Both the position numbers and the translations under genes were made by a program. Shown piece by piece: positions 35,382 through 44,512 of a DNA stretch of 58,225 nucleotides. This DNA comes from Pseudomonadota bacterium. GTDB lineage: Bacteria; Pseudomonadota; Gammaproteobacteria; Xanthomonadales; Xanthomonadaceae. The notes beneath the pieces were generated by a model that saw nothing but the letters and a program-made list of their open reading frames with translations, ran no database searches and was not told the origin of the DNA. Location of the stretch: positions 1 to 58,225 of the forward strand of contig JAEZYE010000013.1 in assembly GCA_023419315.1 (NCBI GenBank). The letters are read 5' to 3'. How positions within the stretch are numbered: the stretch's first letter is position 1; the number at the start of each line of letters is the position of its first letter.

Positions 35382-36137
35382 ATGAAGCACGTATTCCTTG
35401 CCACCGCCCTGTCAATCGCCGCCGTACTGGCGGGCTGCGCCGCTCCCGCACGCATTTCGGTCTATCCGCAAGCCACACCCGGCCCAGCGTCGTCGGGCGC
35501 CGGCGAATCGATCGTTGTCGCCAAGGGCGACACCCTGTACGGGATTGCGCGGCGGCACGGAGTCGCGTTGAACGACCTTGCCGAGTGGAACTGCACGCCA
35601 CCGCCGCATGTCATCCGGCCGGGCCAGCGCATCGTGCTGAGTTCCGCCCATCGGGAAGAGTGCGGACGCGCCCCGGCTGTCGCGGGCAATCCCGCAACGC
35701 CTTCATCGACAGCATCAGCCGCTTCGCCATCCGCGGCGGGCGCGACTGCGGCGACCGCAACGTCGTCGCCACCCGCGACGTGGCATTGGCCCGCGGAAGG
35801 AAGTACCCGTGCGGTGCGCCAGTCCGGCACCGTGACCGGCATCGAGATACAGGGTGCATCCGAATCGCCGGTGCGCGCCGTTCGCGATGGTGTCGTGCTG
35901 TATTCGGGTTCCGGCTCGCCCGGACGCGAGGAGATGATCGTCCTCAAGCACGAGGGAAACTGGGTGTCATCCTACGCACACAATCGACAACGCCTGGTCA
36001 GTGAAGGCCAATGGGTGCGCGCGGGTGCGGTCATCGCACGGATGGGCGATGTGGGCACCGACGGCACCAAGCTGCATTTCGAACTTCGCCATCAGGGCGA
36101 GCCCGTGGATCCACTGCGGCATTTGCCTTCACGTTGA
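35382..36137 (+). CDS. LysM / degenerate M23 lipoprotein, NlpD-like
   Basis: This 251-residue protein has lipobox VLAGC (Cys19). A LysM domain is at about 43-87 (VVAKGDTLYGIARRHGVALNDLAEWN...PGQRIVL). After an Ala/Ser/Thr linker comes an M23-like domain in which metal-binding residues are lost: the HxxxD region reads GIEIQG and the usual HLHFE reads KLHFELRH. Such inactive M23 proteins (NlpD, EnvC) activate amidases for cell separation; that role is inferred. It is not linked in function to the sugar genes on either side. Confidence 0.8.
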   Translation: MKHVFLATALSIAAVLAGCAAPARISVYPQATPGPASSGAGESIVVAKGDTLYGIARRHGVALNDLAEWNCTPPPHVIRPGQRIVLSSAHREECGRAPAVAGNPATPSSTASAASPSAAGATAATATSSPPATWHWPAEGSTRAVRQSGTVTGIEIQGASESPVRAVRDGVVLYSGSGSPGREEMIVLKHEGNWVSSYAHNRQRLVSEGQWVRAGAVIARMGDVGTDGTKLHFELRHQGEPVDPLRHLPSR

Positions 36138-36191
36138 CGACGGCGTGGCATGATGTCGCCGCGCCTCTCCGGCGCAGTCGGAGCGGCGACG

Positions 36192-37514
36192 ATGAAGCGG
36201 AACGCGGCGAGGAAGCAGTTCGGGTACTCGATGCTCGGGTGGTGCGCGATGGCCTGCTGCTCCGCTTTCGCGGACGAGCCCGCCGCGAAGGCCAGCCACG
36301 TGCGGGTCGTCGAAGAGAACGGCGCGTATCGGCTGCAGGTCAATGGCGCGCCCTTCTACATCAAGGGTGCCGGCATGTCCGGCGACGAGCAGGACGCGCT
36401 GGCCGAGCGCGGTGCGAATTCTTTCCGTACCTGGGACACCGGGCTGGACCGCGAGCGGGTCACGGCGATGCTTGATCGCGCGCAGCACAACCGCTTGATG
36501 GTGGCGATGGGCATTGCGGTGGGCAAGGAGCGTCACGGCTTCGACTACGACGACGAGAACGCCGTACGCGAACAACAGGAACGCATCCTGCGCGAAGTCC
36601 GGCTGTACAAGGACCATCCGGCGGTCCTGATGTGGGTGGTCGGCAACGAGCTCAATCTGGAACACCGCAATCCGAAGGTGTGGGATGCAATCGGTGCGAT
36701 TGCCGAGGCCATTCATCGCGTCGATCCTGATCATCCGGTGATGACGACGCTTGCCGGCATCGATGCGCCGCTCATCCACGAAATCAGGACGCGCGCGCCC
36801 GCCCTGGATCTGATCGGCATCCAACTCTATGGCGATATCGAAGCGCTTCCGCAAAAGCTGCGCGACAGCCAATGGACTGGTCCGTATGTCGTGACCGAAT
36901 GGGGACCGACCGGTCACTGGGAAAGTCCGCTGACCACATGGAAAGCCGCCGTCGAAGAAGATGCTTCGCGCAAGGCGTTGCGGCTGGCCCAGCGCTACCA
37001 GCGCTACATTGCGGCGGATACACGCCAGGGCCTGGGATCGTACGTGTTCCTGTGGGGACAGAAGCAGGAGCGCACGCCGACGTGGTATGGCCTGTTCCTG
37101 GAAAGCGGCGAGTCGACGCCGAGCGTCGACGTGATGCAATACCTGTGGACCGGCCGCTGGCCGGCCAATCGGGCGCCGTCCATCACGCCGATCACGGTGA
37201 ATGGCCAGGACGCCACGCGCAGCGTCACGCTCGCGCCGGGCAGCTGGAACGATGCTGTGGTCGAAAGCCGCGACCCGGATGGCGATGCGGTGTCCTATCG
37301 CTGGTTGCTCCGCGAGGAAAGCCGGGCAGTGTCCATCGGCGGCGATCCCGAGACGCTGCCCGATGCGGTCGATACCGGGATGCAGGTCGAGCAGGGACGT
37401 TTGCGTTTCCGTGCACCGGAACGGCCCGCTGCCTATCGACTGTTCGTGGAAGCCCATGACGGCAAGGGCCATGCAGCGTATGCGAATTTTCCGCTGCAGG
37501 TCGCCGCGCACTGA
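36192..37514 (+). CDS. exported (beta/alpha)8-barrel glycoside hydrolase, GH2/GH5-like
   Basis: This is 440 residues from the ATG at 36192 (an ATG at 36150 is also in frame). A signal peptide is followed by the barrel with acid/base Glu153 in WVVGNELNLEH and nucleophile Glu236 in YVVTEWGPTGHWE, the GH clan-A arrangement. The C-terminal 100 residues form a beta-sandwich-like domain (DPDGDAVSYRW, LFVEAHDGKGHAAY). The substrate is unknown. It converges on the deacetylase gene with 15 bases between stops, and may serve the GH30 locus. Confidence 0.8.
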   Translation: MKRNAARKQFGYSMLGWCAMACCSAFADEPAAKASHVRVVEENGAYRLQVNGAPFYIKGAGMSGDEQDALAERGANSFRTWDTGLDRERVTAMLDRAQHNRLMVAMGIAVGKERHGFDYDDENAVREQQERILREVRLYKDHPAVLMWVVGNELNLEHRNPKVWDAIGAIAEAIHRVDPDHPVMTTLAGIDAPLIHEIRTRAPALDLIGIQLYGDIEALPQKLRDSQWTGPYVVTEWGPTGHWESPLTTWKAAVEEDASRKALRLAQRYQRYIAADTRQGLGSYVFLWGQKQERTPTWYGLFLESGESTPSVDVMQYLWTGRWPANRAPSITPITVNGQDATRSVTLAPGSWNDAVVESRDPDGDAVSYRWLLREESRAVSIGGDPETLPDAVDTGMQVEQGRLRFRAPERPAAYRLFVEAHDGKGHAAYANFPLQVAAH

Positions 37515-37529
37515 CGCACGCGGAACGGA

Positions 37530-38336
37530 TCAGGGCGTCGTGTTCCTCTGGTCGCGCACGTAGCGCATCAGATTGCTGAAGGTATCGACCCAGTACACAT
37601 CGCGATGCGCGGCGAGGTAGCGCAACAGCGTTTCGTGCGCGTCATTGGAGACATCGAGGTAGTCACCGCCCACGCCATGGAAGGTGAAGTTCACCATCGT
37701 GCCGCGCCGACGCGCGTCCTCGACCATGGCAATCAGTTCTTCGCCACTCGTCTTGATCGGCGTGAATACCGGCACCGCGGAGAGATCCAGCGTCGCCATG
37801 TCCGCCACAACGGCGCCGGAACCCCACTTGATTGCAATGAAGGCGGGCGAGACGCTGGCGCGATAGTCGCCATCCTGCGCTCGCGTATCTCCGCACGGAA
37901 TGGTCAACGTGCGCTCCGTGCGTCCATCGAGCGCGGTGAGCATGACGTTGGCGAGCAGAATCTGATCGGCCATCTGCGCGACGGTCGTGGTATCGAGGTT
38001 GCGCTGCGGCTCCACCCAAACGCGGTCCGGCAATGATCCGGAGCATTGGTGGAAGAGGGAATGGTTGCCCAACTCGTGGCCGTTGCGCGCGGCCTGCCGC
38101 CACGCATCCATGCGCAGGCGGACGGAATCGCGCGACAGTTGCAGATAGAAACTGCCTTTGAAGCCATGACGATCGAGCGCCGGAATCGCGTGATCCAGCT
38201 GCGAATCCAGCGCGTCGTCATAGGCCAGGCTGACCGCGGCGCGCCGCCCGTCCGGCCAGGTAAACGGCGCGGGCTCGCTTGCCCACGCGTTCGCCTGTAC
38301 CAGCAGCGACGGCAACAGCAGCCGGAGCCACTTCAT
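37530..38336 (-). CDS. polysaccharide deacetylase (NodB/CE4), exported
   Basis: This 268-residue protein has a signal peptide (MKWLRLLLPSLLVQANAWAS). The CE4 motifs are present: Asp40-Asp41 (SLAYDDALDS), His92 and His96 in GNHSLFHQ, and a late HGVGGDYLDVS block. It removes acetyl groups from a glycan such as acetylated xylan or an N-acetylated polymer; which one is unknown. It starts 3 bases after the GH30 gene on the same strand and is probably co-transcribed with it. Confidence 0.85.
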   Translation of the reverse strand: MKWLRLLLPSLLVQANAWASEPAPFTWPDGRRAAVSLAYDDALDSQLDHAIPALDRHGFKGSFYLQLSRDSVRLRMDAWRQAARNGHELGNHSLFHQCSGSLPDRVWVEPQRNLDTTTVAQMADQILLANVMLTALDGRTERTLTIPCGDTRAQDGDYRASVSPAFIAIKWGSGAVVADMATLDLSAVPVFTPIKTSGEELIAMVEDARRRGTMVNFTFHGVGGDYLDVSNDAHETLLRYLAAHRDVYWVDTFSNLMRYVRDQRNTTP

Positions 38337-38339
38337 CGG

Positions 38340-39773
38340 TCAGTGCACCAGCGTCTGGATGGCATGCGCCGGAATGGTGACCTCGGCCGATGCGGTGCCG
38401 ACGTAGTAGTTGTACTTCAACTCCTTGTCGGTCGGATTCATCACCACCGTCGCCACGCGCTTGTCCGGATTGACGAAGGAAGTGGCAATGAGCACGCTGC
38501 GGCTGGTCGCCGTGCCGAGGCGACGCGCGTCCGGCTTGATGAACTTCGAGAAATGGCCGATGTAGTAATAGCTCGGCGTGTAGATCAGTTCGCCGGTGCG
38601 CGTGTCGGCGTGGATGGGCGAGAAGCAGAAGTTGCCGACGTGGTTGGGGCCACCCTTTTCATCGAGCAGGATGTTCCAGTCTGTCCACGCCACCGCGCCG
38701 TTGTTGAAGTCGTTGATCATGTTGCTGCCATAGCGCTCGGCATTCGGCCAGTACTGGTAGCGCGAGGCATCGAACTTTTCCACCGACGCTTCGGTGAGCA
38801 TCAGCGCCTTGTCCGGATAGGCCTTGGCGACTTCGGCCACGTTCTGGAACATCGGGTCGAAGCCCGCCCAGGTTTCGTACCAGTGGAAACCCATGCCCCA
38901 CGCGTACTTGGACGCTTCCGGGTCATCGAAGATCACCTTGGCGCGGTAGGCCATCATGTCGCGGTTGTGGTCCCACACGACGATCTTCTTGTCGGCATAG
39001 CCGGCCTTGTGCATCGTCGGGCCGAGATGGTTCTTCAGGAAGTCGCGTTCCTGTTCAGCGGTGTAGAGCATCGATTCCCACGTCTGCGTGGCCATCGGTT
39101 CGTTCTGCACGGTGATGCCCCACAGCGGGATGCCTTCCTTCTCGTAAGCGGCGATGAACTTGGTGAAATACTGCGCCCACGCATCGTTGTACTCGGGCAA
39201 CAGTGCGCCGCCGCGCAGCATGTTCTTGTTGCTCTTCATGAAGGCGGGCGCACTCCACGGGCTCGCGTACGTCGTGATCGTGCCGCCTGCGGCCGCGATG
39301 GCCCGCTTGATCATCGGGATGCGGTACTTGCGATCATGATCGATCGAGAAGCTCGACAACTTCCTGTCGCCTTCCTTGATGTAGGTGTAGCTGGCGGAAC
39401 TGAAATCCGAGCTGTGGATGGTGGTACGCAGCAGCGAGTAGCCGATGCCCTGATCCTTGTCGTAGTACGCGCGCAGGAACTCGGCCTGCTTCTCGGGGCT
39501 GAGCGTGGCGAACACTTCGGCGCTCGAATCGGTGATCGCGCCACCGATGCCCAGCACGCTCTGGAACTGCTTGTCCGGATTGACGAACACCGAGTTCTGG
39601 ACTTCGGTCAGAGCATGGCCGTCGCGCAACTGCACCTTGCCGGTTTCGCTCAGGCGCTGTTCCGTGCCGGAGGCCGTCGTATAGATCGTGACCTGTTCGG
39701 CCGCGTGCAGTGGCAGGCAGATTGCGAGCAGGGCGCCAAGGCCGGCAGTCGCGAGGAAGGGGGTGCGTTTCAT
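38340..39773 (-). CDS. glycoside hydrolase family 30 (glucosylceramidase-like)
   Basis: This is 477 residues from the ATG at 39773 (GAAGG upstream), with a signal peptide. Catalytic Glu225 (acid/base, TVQNEPMATQ) and Glu328 (nucleophile, LMLTEAS) are in place, with WSAPAFMK and IHSSDF blocks, and a C-terminal beta-domain (VATVVMNPTDKELKYNYYVG). GH30 members cut beta-1,6- or beta-1,3-glucans, xylans or glucosylceramide, so the polymer is uncertain; the separate operator suggests it is not xylan. It forms an operon with the deacetylase and is divergent from the third LacI gene. Confidence 0.88.
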   Translation of the reverse strand: MKRTPFLATAGLGALLAICLPLHAAEQVTIYTTASGTEQRLSETGKVQLRDGHALTEVQNSVFVNPDKQFQSVLGIGGAITDSSAEVFATLSPEKQAEFLRAYYDKDQGIGYSLLRTTIHSSDFSSASYTYIKEGDRKLSSFSIDHDRKYRIPMIKRAIAAAGGTITTYASPWSAPAFMKSNKNMLRGGALLPEYNDAWAQYFTKFIAAYEKEGIPLWGITVQNEPMATQTWESMLYTAEQERDFLKNHLGPTMHKAGYADKKIVVWDHNRDMMAYRAKVIFDDPEASKYAWGMGFHWYETWAGFDPMFQNVAEVAKAYPDKALMLTEASVEKFDASRYQYWPNAERYGSNMINDFNNGAVAWTDWNILLDEKGGPNHVGNFCFSPIHADTRTGELIYTPSYYYIGHFSKFIKPDARRLGTATSRSVLIATSFVNPDKRVATVVMNPTDKELKYNYYVGTASAEVTIPAHAIQTLVH

Positions 39774-39844
39774 CGAAGCCTTCTCGAGCAATGGGGAAAT
39801 GGATGGTGCGCCGCCGCGGGCCGAACGTGTCGGCCATCAACATT

Positions 39845-39858
39845 TGACAGCGCTGTCA
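39845..39858. promoter_or_regulatory. LacI-type operator TGACAGCGCTGTCA
   Basis: A perfect 14-bp palindrome between the divergent GH30 and LacI-3 genes. It differs from the xyl-box family (TGACA instead of TGGTA half-site) but shares the GCGC centre. The near match at 41347-41362 upstream of TBDR-2 suggests the same regulator. Confidence 0.75.
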
Positions 39859-40042
39859 GATGGCGGATAAAGGTAGTGCCCCCCAACGGGGCAGGCAAGC
39901 GGCGGTGCGTCATCGGGTGAATGCTGTGCCGCAGCATGGGCTTGAGGCTGTCCCGCCGGTCTGCTGCGTGGAACGGAATACGCGTATGTCAATCCGTCCC
40001 GCGCGCTGTCAGAATCCGTCGCGCCGAAAAATGGGCTGGATC

Positions 40043-41080
40043 ATGAAGGACACCGGAGCGGTAAAGGCCATGCGCAGTCGAATAGAGGATGTCGCTGCCG
40101 AGGCGGGCGTGTCGATGAAGACCGTTTCCCGCGTCCTCAACAACGAACCCAACGTGCGCGACGAGATGCGCGCGCGCGTCATGCAGGCCGTCGAAAAACT
40201 GCAGTACCGCCCGAACCTGTCCGCGCGCAGCCTGGCGGGCCAGCGTTCCTACGTGGTGGCGCTGGTGTACAACAATCCATCGCGCAACTACCTGATGGAA
40301 GTGCAGAGCGGCATGCTCGAAGCCTGCCGCGCCAGCCACTACAACCTCGTGCTGGCGCCGGTCGCCACGCAGAAGCAGCGCAAGGCGGAAGATCTGAGGG
40401 CGGTGTTCGAGAACTTCGCCCCTGACGGCGTCGTGCTGATTCCGCCACTGACCGATGATCGCGTCGTGCTCGACTATCTGGAAGCGCATGACGTGCCGTT
40501 CGCCTGTATCGCGCCCAAGGAGCTGGACCACCGCATCGGCGTGATGATGGAAGAGACGGCCGCGGTGCAGGAATTGATCGCCAACCTGGTGGCGCTGGGT
40601 CATCGGCGCATCGCGCACATCAAGGGACCGCCGGCGCACGGCGCCTGCCAATGGCGGTACAAGGGCTATCGCGATGCGCTGCGAACGGCCGGCATCGAAT
40701 ACGACGCCGATCTCGTCGCGCAAGGCGAGTTCTCGTTCGAATCCGGGATCGATGCCGCGAACGAACTGCTCGATCTGCCGGAACCGCCGACCGCGATTTT
40801 TTCCGCCAATGACGACATGGCGGCCGGCGTCATCCGTGCCGCGTGCCAGCGCGGACTGGCCGTGCCGGATGATCTGTCCGTATGCGGTTTCGACGACACG
40901 CCGATCGCACGCCACATCTATCCGGCGTTGACGACGATTCGCCAGCCCACGGCCGAAATGGGGCGGCTGGCGACGTTGCAACTGCTGGATCGCATCCGCA
41001 CGCCCGGGGGCGGTGCGATGGTGCGCGTCGAACACGAGTTGCTCATTCGCGAATCGACGCGACCCCCCCGCACGGTCTGA
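40043..41080 (+). CDS. LacI-family transcriptional regulator (GH30/TBDR-2 locus)
   Basis: This is about 345 residues from the ATG at 40043; in-frame ATGs at 40031 and 40070 are alternatives, the latter with AAAGG just upstream. The helix-turn-helix is RIEDVAAEAGVSMKTVSRVLNNE and the hinge PNLSARSLAG. The sensor domain contains VALVYNNPSRNYL, GHRRIAHIKGP, FSANDDMAAGVIRA and VCGFDDTPIARHIYP. Its recognition helix (SMKTVSRV) differs from the XylR-like pair (SPMTVSRV), matching the different operator type here. A hairpin (41104-41128) follows. Confidence 0.87.
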   Translation: MKDTGAVKAMRSRIEDVAAEAGVSMKTVSRVLNNEPNVRDEMRARVMQAVEKLQYRPNLSARSLAGQRSYVVALVYNNPSRNYLMEVQSGMLEACRASHYNLVLAPVATQKQRKAEDLRAVFENFAPDGVVLIPPLTDDRVVLDYLEAHDVPFACIAPKELDHRIGVMMEETAAVQELIANLVALGHRRIAHIKGPPAHGACQWRYKGYRDALRTAGIEYDADLVAQGEFSFESGIDAANELLDLPEPPTAIFSANDDMAAGVIRAACQRGLAVPDDLSVCGFDDTPIARHIYPALTTIRQPTAEMGRLATLQLLDRIRTPGGGAMVRVEHELLIRESTRPPRTV

Positions 41081-41103
41081 GCCCTTCGCCGGGTATCGGA
41101 ACG

Positions 41104-41128
41104 GAATGGCCGCCGCGTGCGGCCATTC
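41104..41128 (+). terminator. terminator of the third LacI gene
   Basis: Perfect 10-bp stem GAATGGCCGC / GCGGCCATTC with a CGCGT loop, 24 bases after the LacI stop. Confidence 0.75.
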
Positions 41129-41253
41129 GCGTTTCTGCGCGTTCGCGTGCATGCACTGCAACACGGGCGTGGCGATGCAATACCAAAGAAGGACCGCTTC
41201 AATAACCACGATTACAACGTGATGAAAAATGTCCCGGCCCACGGGCCTGGAAC

Positions 41254-41270
41254 AAACCGGAAAACGGTTT
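41254..41270. promoter_or_regulatory. inverted repeat AAACCG-GAAAA-CGGTTT
   Basis: Perfect 6-bp arms. Read on the minus strand the core is TGAAACCGTTTTCC, resembling LacI-family sites of the TGAAACCGGTTTCA kind; a second regulator or a weaker operator is possible. Confidence 0.4.
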
Positions 41271-41273
41271 CAG

Positions 41274-41286
41274 TTGCGTTGCAACA
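41274..41286. promoter_or_regulatory. inverted repeat GTTGC-GTT-GCAAC
   Basis: A 5-bp-arm repeat immediately after the previous one. Its role is unknown. Confidence 0.3.
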
Positions 41287-41346
41287 ATCACGAAACTGCT
41301 AAAAACAAGTCAAATTTTCGGGATTTTAGTGTTTTGCAGTGCAGCG

Positions 41347-41362
41347 TTGACAACGCTGTCAA
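41347..41362. promoter_or_regulatory. LacI-type operator TTGACAACGCTGTCAA
   Basis: A near-perfect 16-bp palindrome 98 bases before the TBDR-2 start, the same half-site (TTGACA / TGTCAA) as the site at 39845. Confidence 0.75.
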
Positions 41363-41459
41363 TCGCGCGCTCCAATGCCCCGCAATGTGAACGACCTGTC
41401 GCTTCGCATCCAAAAAACAAAGACATCGCCATCGTGAATTTCCGGAGAGGGAAAGATCC

Positions 41460-44400
41460 ATGAAGCAGGTGAAGTGGGTTCCGAAAAAGAAGGTCCTGAC
41501 CTCGGCGCTTTTGCTGGCCATGACCGCACCGGCCTGGGCGCAGCAGGCAGACCAGAACACCAACACGCAGTCCAGCCCGGCGGATGCAACCGAACTCGAT
41601 TCGGTGGTCGTGACCGGCATCCGCAGCAGCCTCGAAGCCTCGATGAACCTCAAGCGCGACGCGCAGGGCATCGTCGATGGCATCACCGCCGAGGACATCG
41701 GCAAGTTCCCCGACACCAACCTGGCTGAAGCGCTGCAACGCATCAGCGGCGTATCCATCGATCGCCAGCTGGGCGAGGGTTCGAAGGTCACCGTGCGCGG
41801 CGTCGGCCCAGACTTCAACCTCGTGCTGTTGAACGGTCGCCAGATGCCAGCCGCCAACCTCGGTTCGGGCGGCGCCGGCACGACCAATTCGCGCTCGTTC
41901 GACTTCGCGAACCTGGCGGCTGAAGCCGTCAGCGCCATCGAAGTGTTCAAGACCAGCCGCGCCGACCAGCCGACCGGTGGCATCGGCGCCACGCTCAACG
42001 TCAGGACCGCGCGTCCGCTCGATCACGACGGCATGGTCGCCAGCTTCGGCGTGAAGGGCATGCACGACACCACGGTGGACAACCTGCCGCGGTCGTTCGA
42101 AGGCGAGTCCATCACCCCGGAAATCTCCGGCATCTTCAGCAACACGTTCGCCGACGGAAAGTTCGGCATCGGATTGTCTGCCAGCTACCAGGAACGCGAT
42201 TTCGGCTTCAGCCAGGCGTCCGTCGCCAATGGCTGGGCGAAGTTCCGCGGTGACGACACGACCAGCTGGAACCGGCTGCCGCAGCCGGGTGATCCGAACT
42301 ACGACCTGATCACCAATCGTCCCGGCCCCAACGACGTCTACTCGCGGCCGCAGAACACCGGCTACAGCGTCAACGGCGTGCAGCGCCAGCGCACCAACGG
42401 TCAGCTCGTGCTGCAGTACGCGCCGACCGATCGCATCACGATGACCGCCGACTACACCTATGCCGAAAACAAGGTGCAGCAGCAGCGCAGCGAGTTGTCA
42501 GTGTGGTTCAACTTCCAGCCGGGCCCGAGTTCGTGGACCGACGGTCCGGTCTCTGCGCCGAACTCGTATTCCGAGTTCACCAACGGCGCCGCCGACGTCG
42601 CGATGGGCGGCGCGCAGTTCGCCACGCGTTCGGAACTGAAATCCACCGGCTTCAATGTCGAATGGGAAGTCAGCGACGCGCTCAACCTGGCCTTCGATTA
42701 CCACAATTCCCAGCAGGAAACGCTGCCCGACAGCCCGTACGGTTCTGCCGGCGTGCTCGCGGTGGCCGCGTTCGTGCGCGGCACGACGACCGTCGATTAC
42801 AGCCGCGACCTGCCCATCGTCCATTACGAATTGCCGGCCGGCGTGAGCCAGGTCGATGCGTCGCAGGCGCTCGTCACCGGTTCCGTGTTCCACAACAGCT
42901 ACTCCAAGTCGGAAGTGGAGCAGGGCCAGATCAGCGGCAAGTTCACCTTCGGCGAGTATTCCGCACTGGATTTCGGCGTGGCCAGCACGGAGGTGCAGAA
43001 CCGCACCGCGTACGGCTACACGCAGCGCGATACCTGGGGCGGCGTGGGGACGCCGGCGGATTACGAAGACGACATCTGGTACGCGGACAACATGTCCAAC
43101 TACTTCGGCAGCTTCTACAACAGCAACGATCCGCGCTGGAGCGATCGCTTCCTGGTGTTCGATTTCGAGCGGCTGCGCGCACGCGCCGCGCAGGTTGGCG
43201 ATCCGGCCTGCCCGAGCTGTTATGTCGCGCCGTCGGCCTATACGCGCGATCTGCGCAGCGAGGAAAAATCGCGCAGCGCGTTCCTGCAGTATTCGACGAC
43301 CTGGGACTGGAGCATTCCGGTGCACTTCGCCGCGGGCATCCGCTACGAGAAGACCGAGGTGACCTCCAATGCCCTCGTGCCGACCGCGACCAGCATCCGT
43401 TGGGGTTCGGCGAACGAGTTCAACGTCAACTTCGCCGATCCTTCCTTCGGCGAGGGCAAGGGCGAATACGACTACTGGCTGCCGAGCGTCGACTTCAAGG
43501 CGGATCTGCGCGACAACCTGGTCCTGCGCGCCAGCTACGGCCACACGATCGGCCGTCCCGGCTGGCAGGACATCCAGGGCGGGCAGACGCTCGACCAGCA
43601 GGGCAGCGTCAGCGGCGGCACCGGACGCCAGGGCAATCCCAATCTTGAGCCGCTGCTCTCGAAGAACTTCGACGTCTCGTTCGAGTGGTACTACGGCGAA
43701 GGCAGCTTCCTGTCGGCCGGCTACTTCCGCAAGAACATCGACAACTACATCGGCACCACCGAAGTCATCGGCACGCCGTACAACCTGCACACCCCGGTGG
43801 GCGGCGCGTACTGGAATGAAGCGCTCGCCGCGGGCGGTTGCGCAGCCACCGACATGGTCTGCATCCGCAACTACATCTTCCGCAACCACGCGGGTGATCC
43901 GGGCGTCAATCACACCGGCACCAATCAGGCGGGTGAAGAGACTGGCGACATCATCGGTCAGCCGGGCGATCCGATTGCCTCGTTCCGCATCACCACGCCG
44001 GCCAACCAGAAGTCGGCCTCGCTCGATGGCTGGGAGTTCAACATCCAGCACATGGTCGAGGACACCGGCTTCGGCATCGCGGCGAACTACACCATCGTCA
44101 ATTCCAGCCTGACCTACGACGACTACAACCTTGGCGAGCAGTTTGCGCTGGAAGGCCTCAGCGATTCGGCCAACATCGTCGGCTTCTACGACAAGGACAA
44201 ATGGCAGGTTCGACTGGCGTACAACTGGCGTGACAAGTTCCTGTCCGGCCGCTTCGACGGCCAGGGCGCCAATCCGAACTACACCGAGGCCTACGGTCAG
44301 CTCGATGCGAGCGTCAGCTATCAGTTCACGGAGAACCTGAGCGTCAGTTTCGAAGGCATCAACCTGACCGACGAAACCGTGCGCATCCACGGCCGCAACA

Positions 44401-44468
44401 AGAACCAGGTGCTGTGGCTGACGCAGGGCGGTCCGCGTTACGGCATGGGCGTGAGATACAAGTTCTGA
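41460..44468 (+). CDS. TonB-dependent outer-membrane receptor (module B)
   Basis: This 1002-residue protein has a signal peptide (TSALLLAMTAPAWAQ) and a plug opening ELDSVVVTGIRSSLEASMNLK, with DIGKFPDTNLAEALQRISGVSI and VRGVGPDFNLVLLNGRQ, clearly paralogous to TBDR-1. The barrel runs to the terminal GMGVRYKF. GGGAAAG lies upstream of the ATG. It likely imports oligosaccharides made by the GH30 and its partner enzymes, regulated through the operator at 41347-41362; the glycan is unknown. The SapC, cupin and halogenase genes follow after a hairpin. Confidence 0.92.
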   Translation: MKQVKWVPKKKVLTSALLLAMTAPAWAQQADQNTNTQSSPADATELDSVVVTGIRSSLEASMNLKRDAQGIVDGITAEDIGKFPDTNLAEALQRISGVSIDRQLGEGSKVTVRGVGPDFNLVLLNGRQMPAANLGSGGAGTTNSRSFDFANLAAEAVSAIEVFKTSRADQPTGGIGATLNVRTARPLDHDGMVASFGVKGMHDTTVDNLPRSFEGESITPEISGIFSNTFADGKFGIGLSASYQERDFGFSQASVANGWAKFRGDDTTSWNRLPQPGDPNYDLITNRPGPNDVYSRPQNTGYSVNGVQRQRTNGQLVLQYAPTDRITMTADYTYAENKVQQQRSELSVWFNFQPGPSSWTDGPVSAPNSYSEFTNGAADVAMGGAQFATRSELKSTGFNVEWEVSDALNLAFDYHNSQQETLPDSPYGSAGVLAVAAFVRGTTTVDYSRDLPIVHYELPAGVSQVDASQALVTGSVFHNSYSKSEVEQGQISGKFTFGEYSALDFGVASTEVQNRTAYGYTQRDTWGGVGTPADYEDDIWYADNMSNYFGSFYNSNDPRWSDRFLVFDFERLRARAAQVGDPACPSCYVAPSAYTRDLRSEEKSRSAFLQYSTTWDWSIPVHFAAGIRYEKTEVTSNALVPTATSIRWGSANEFNVNFADPSFGEGKGEYDYWLPSVDFKADLRDNLVLRASYGHTIGRPGWQDIQGGQTLDQQGSVSGGTGRQGNPNLEPLLSKNFDVSFEWYYGEGSFLSAGYFRKNIDNYIGTTEVIGTPYNLHTPVGGAYWNEALAAGGCAATDMVCIRNYIFRNHAGDPGVNHTGTNQAGEETGDIIGQPGDPIASFRITTPANQKSASLDGWEFNIQHMVEDTGFGIAANYTIVNSSLTYDDYNLGEQFALEGLSDSANIVGFYDKDKWQVRLAYNWRDKFLSGRFDGQGANPNYTEAYGQLDASVSYQFTENLSVSFEGINLTDETVRIHGRNKNQVLWLTQGGPRYGMGVRYKF

Positions 44469-44512
44469 TCGGCGGTTGCCATCCGGTGCACGGCCTGCGG
44501 GCCGTGCGAAGG

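Larger units (their letters stand above)
41081..41459. promoter_or_regulatory. promoter region of TBDR-2 with three inverted repeats
   Basis: This 379 bp region without a gene contains the LacI terminator (41104-41128) and the repeats at 41254-41270, 41274-41286 and 41347-41362, all upstream of the TBDR-2 start at 41460. Confidence 0.6.
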
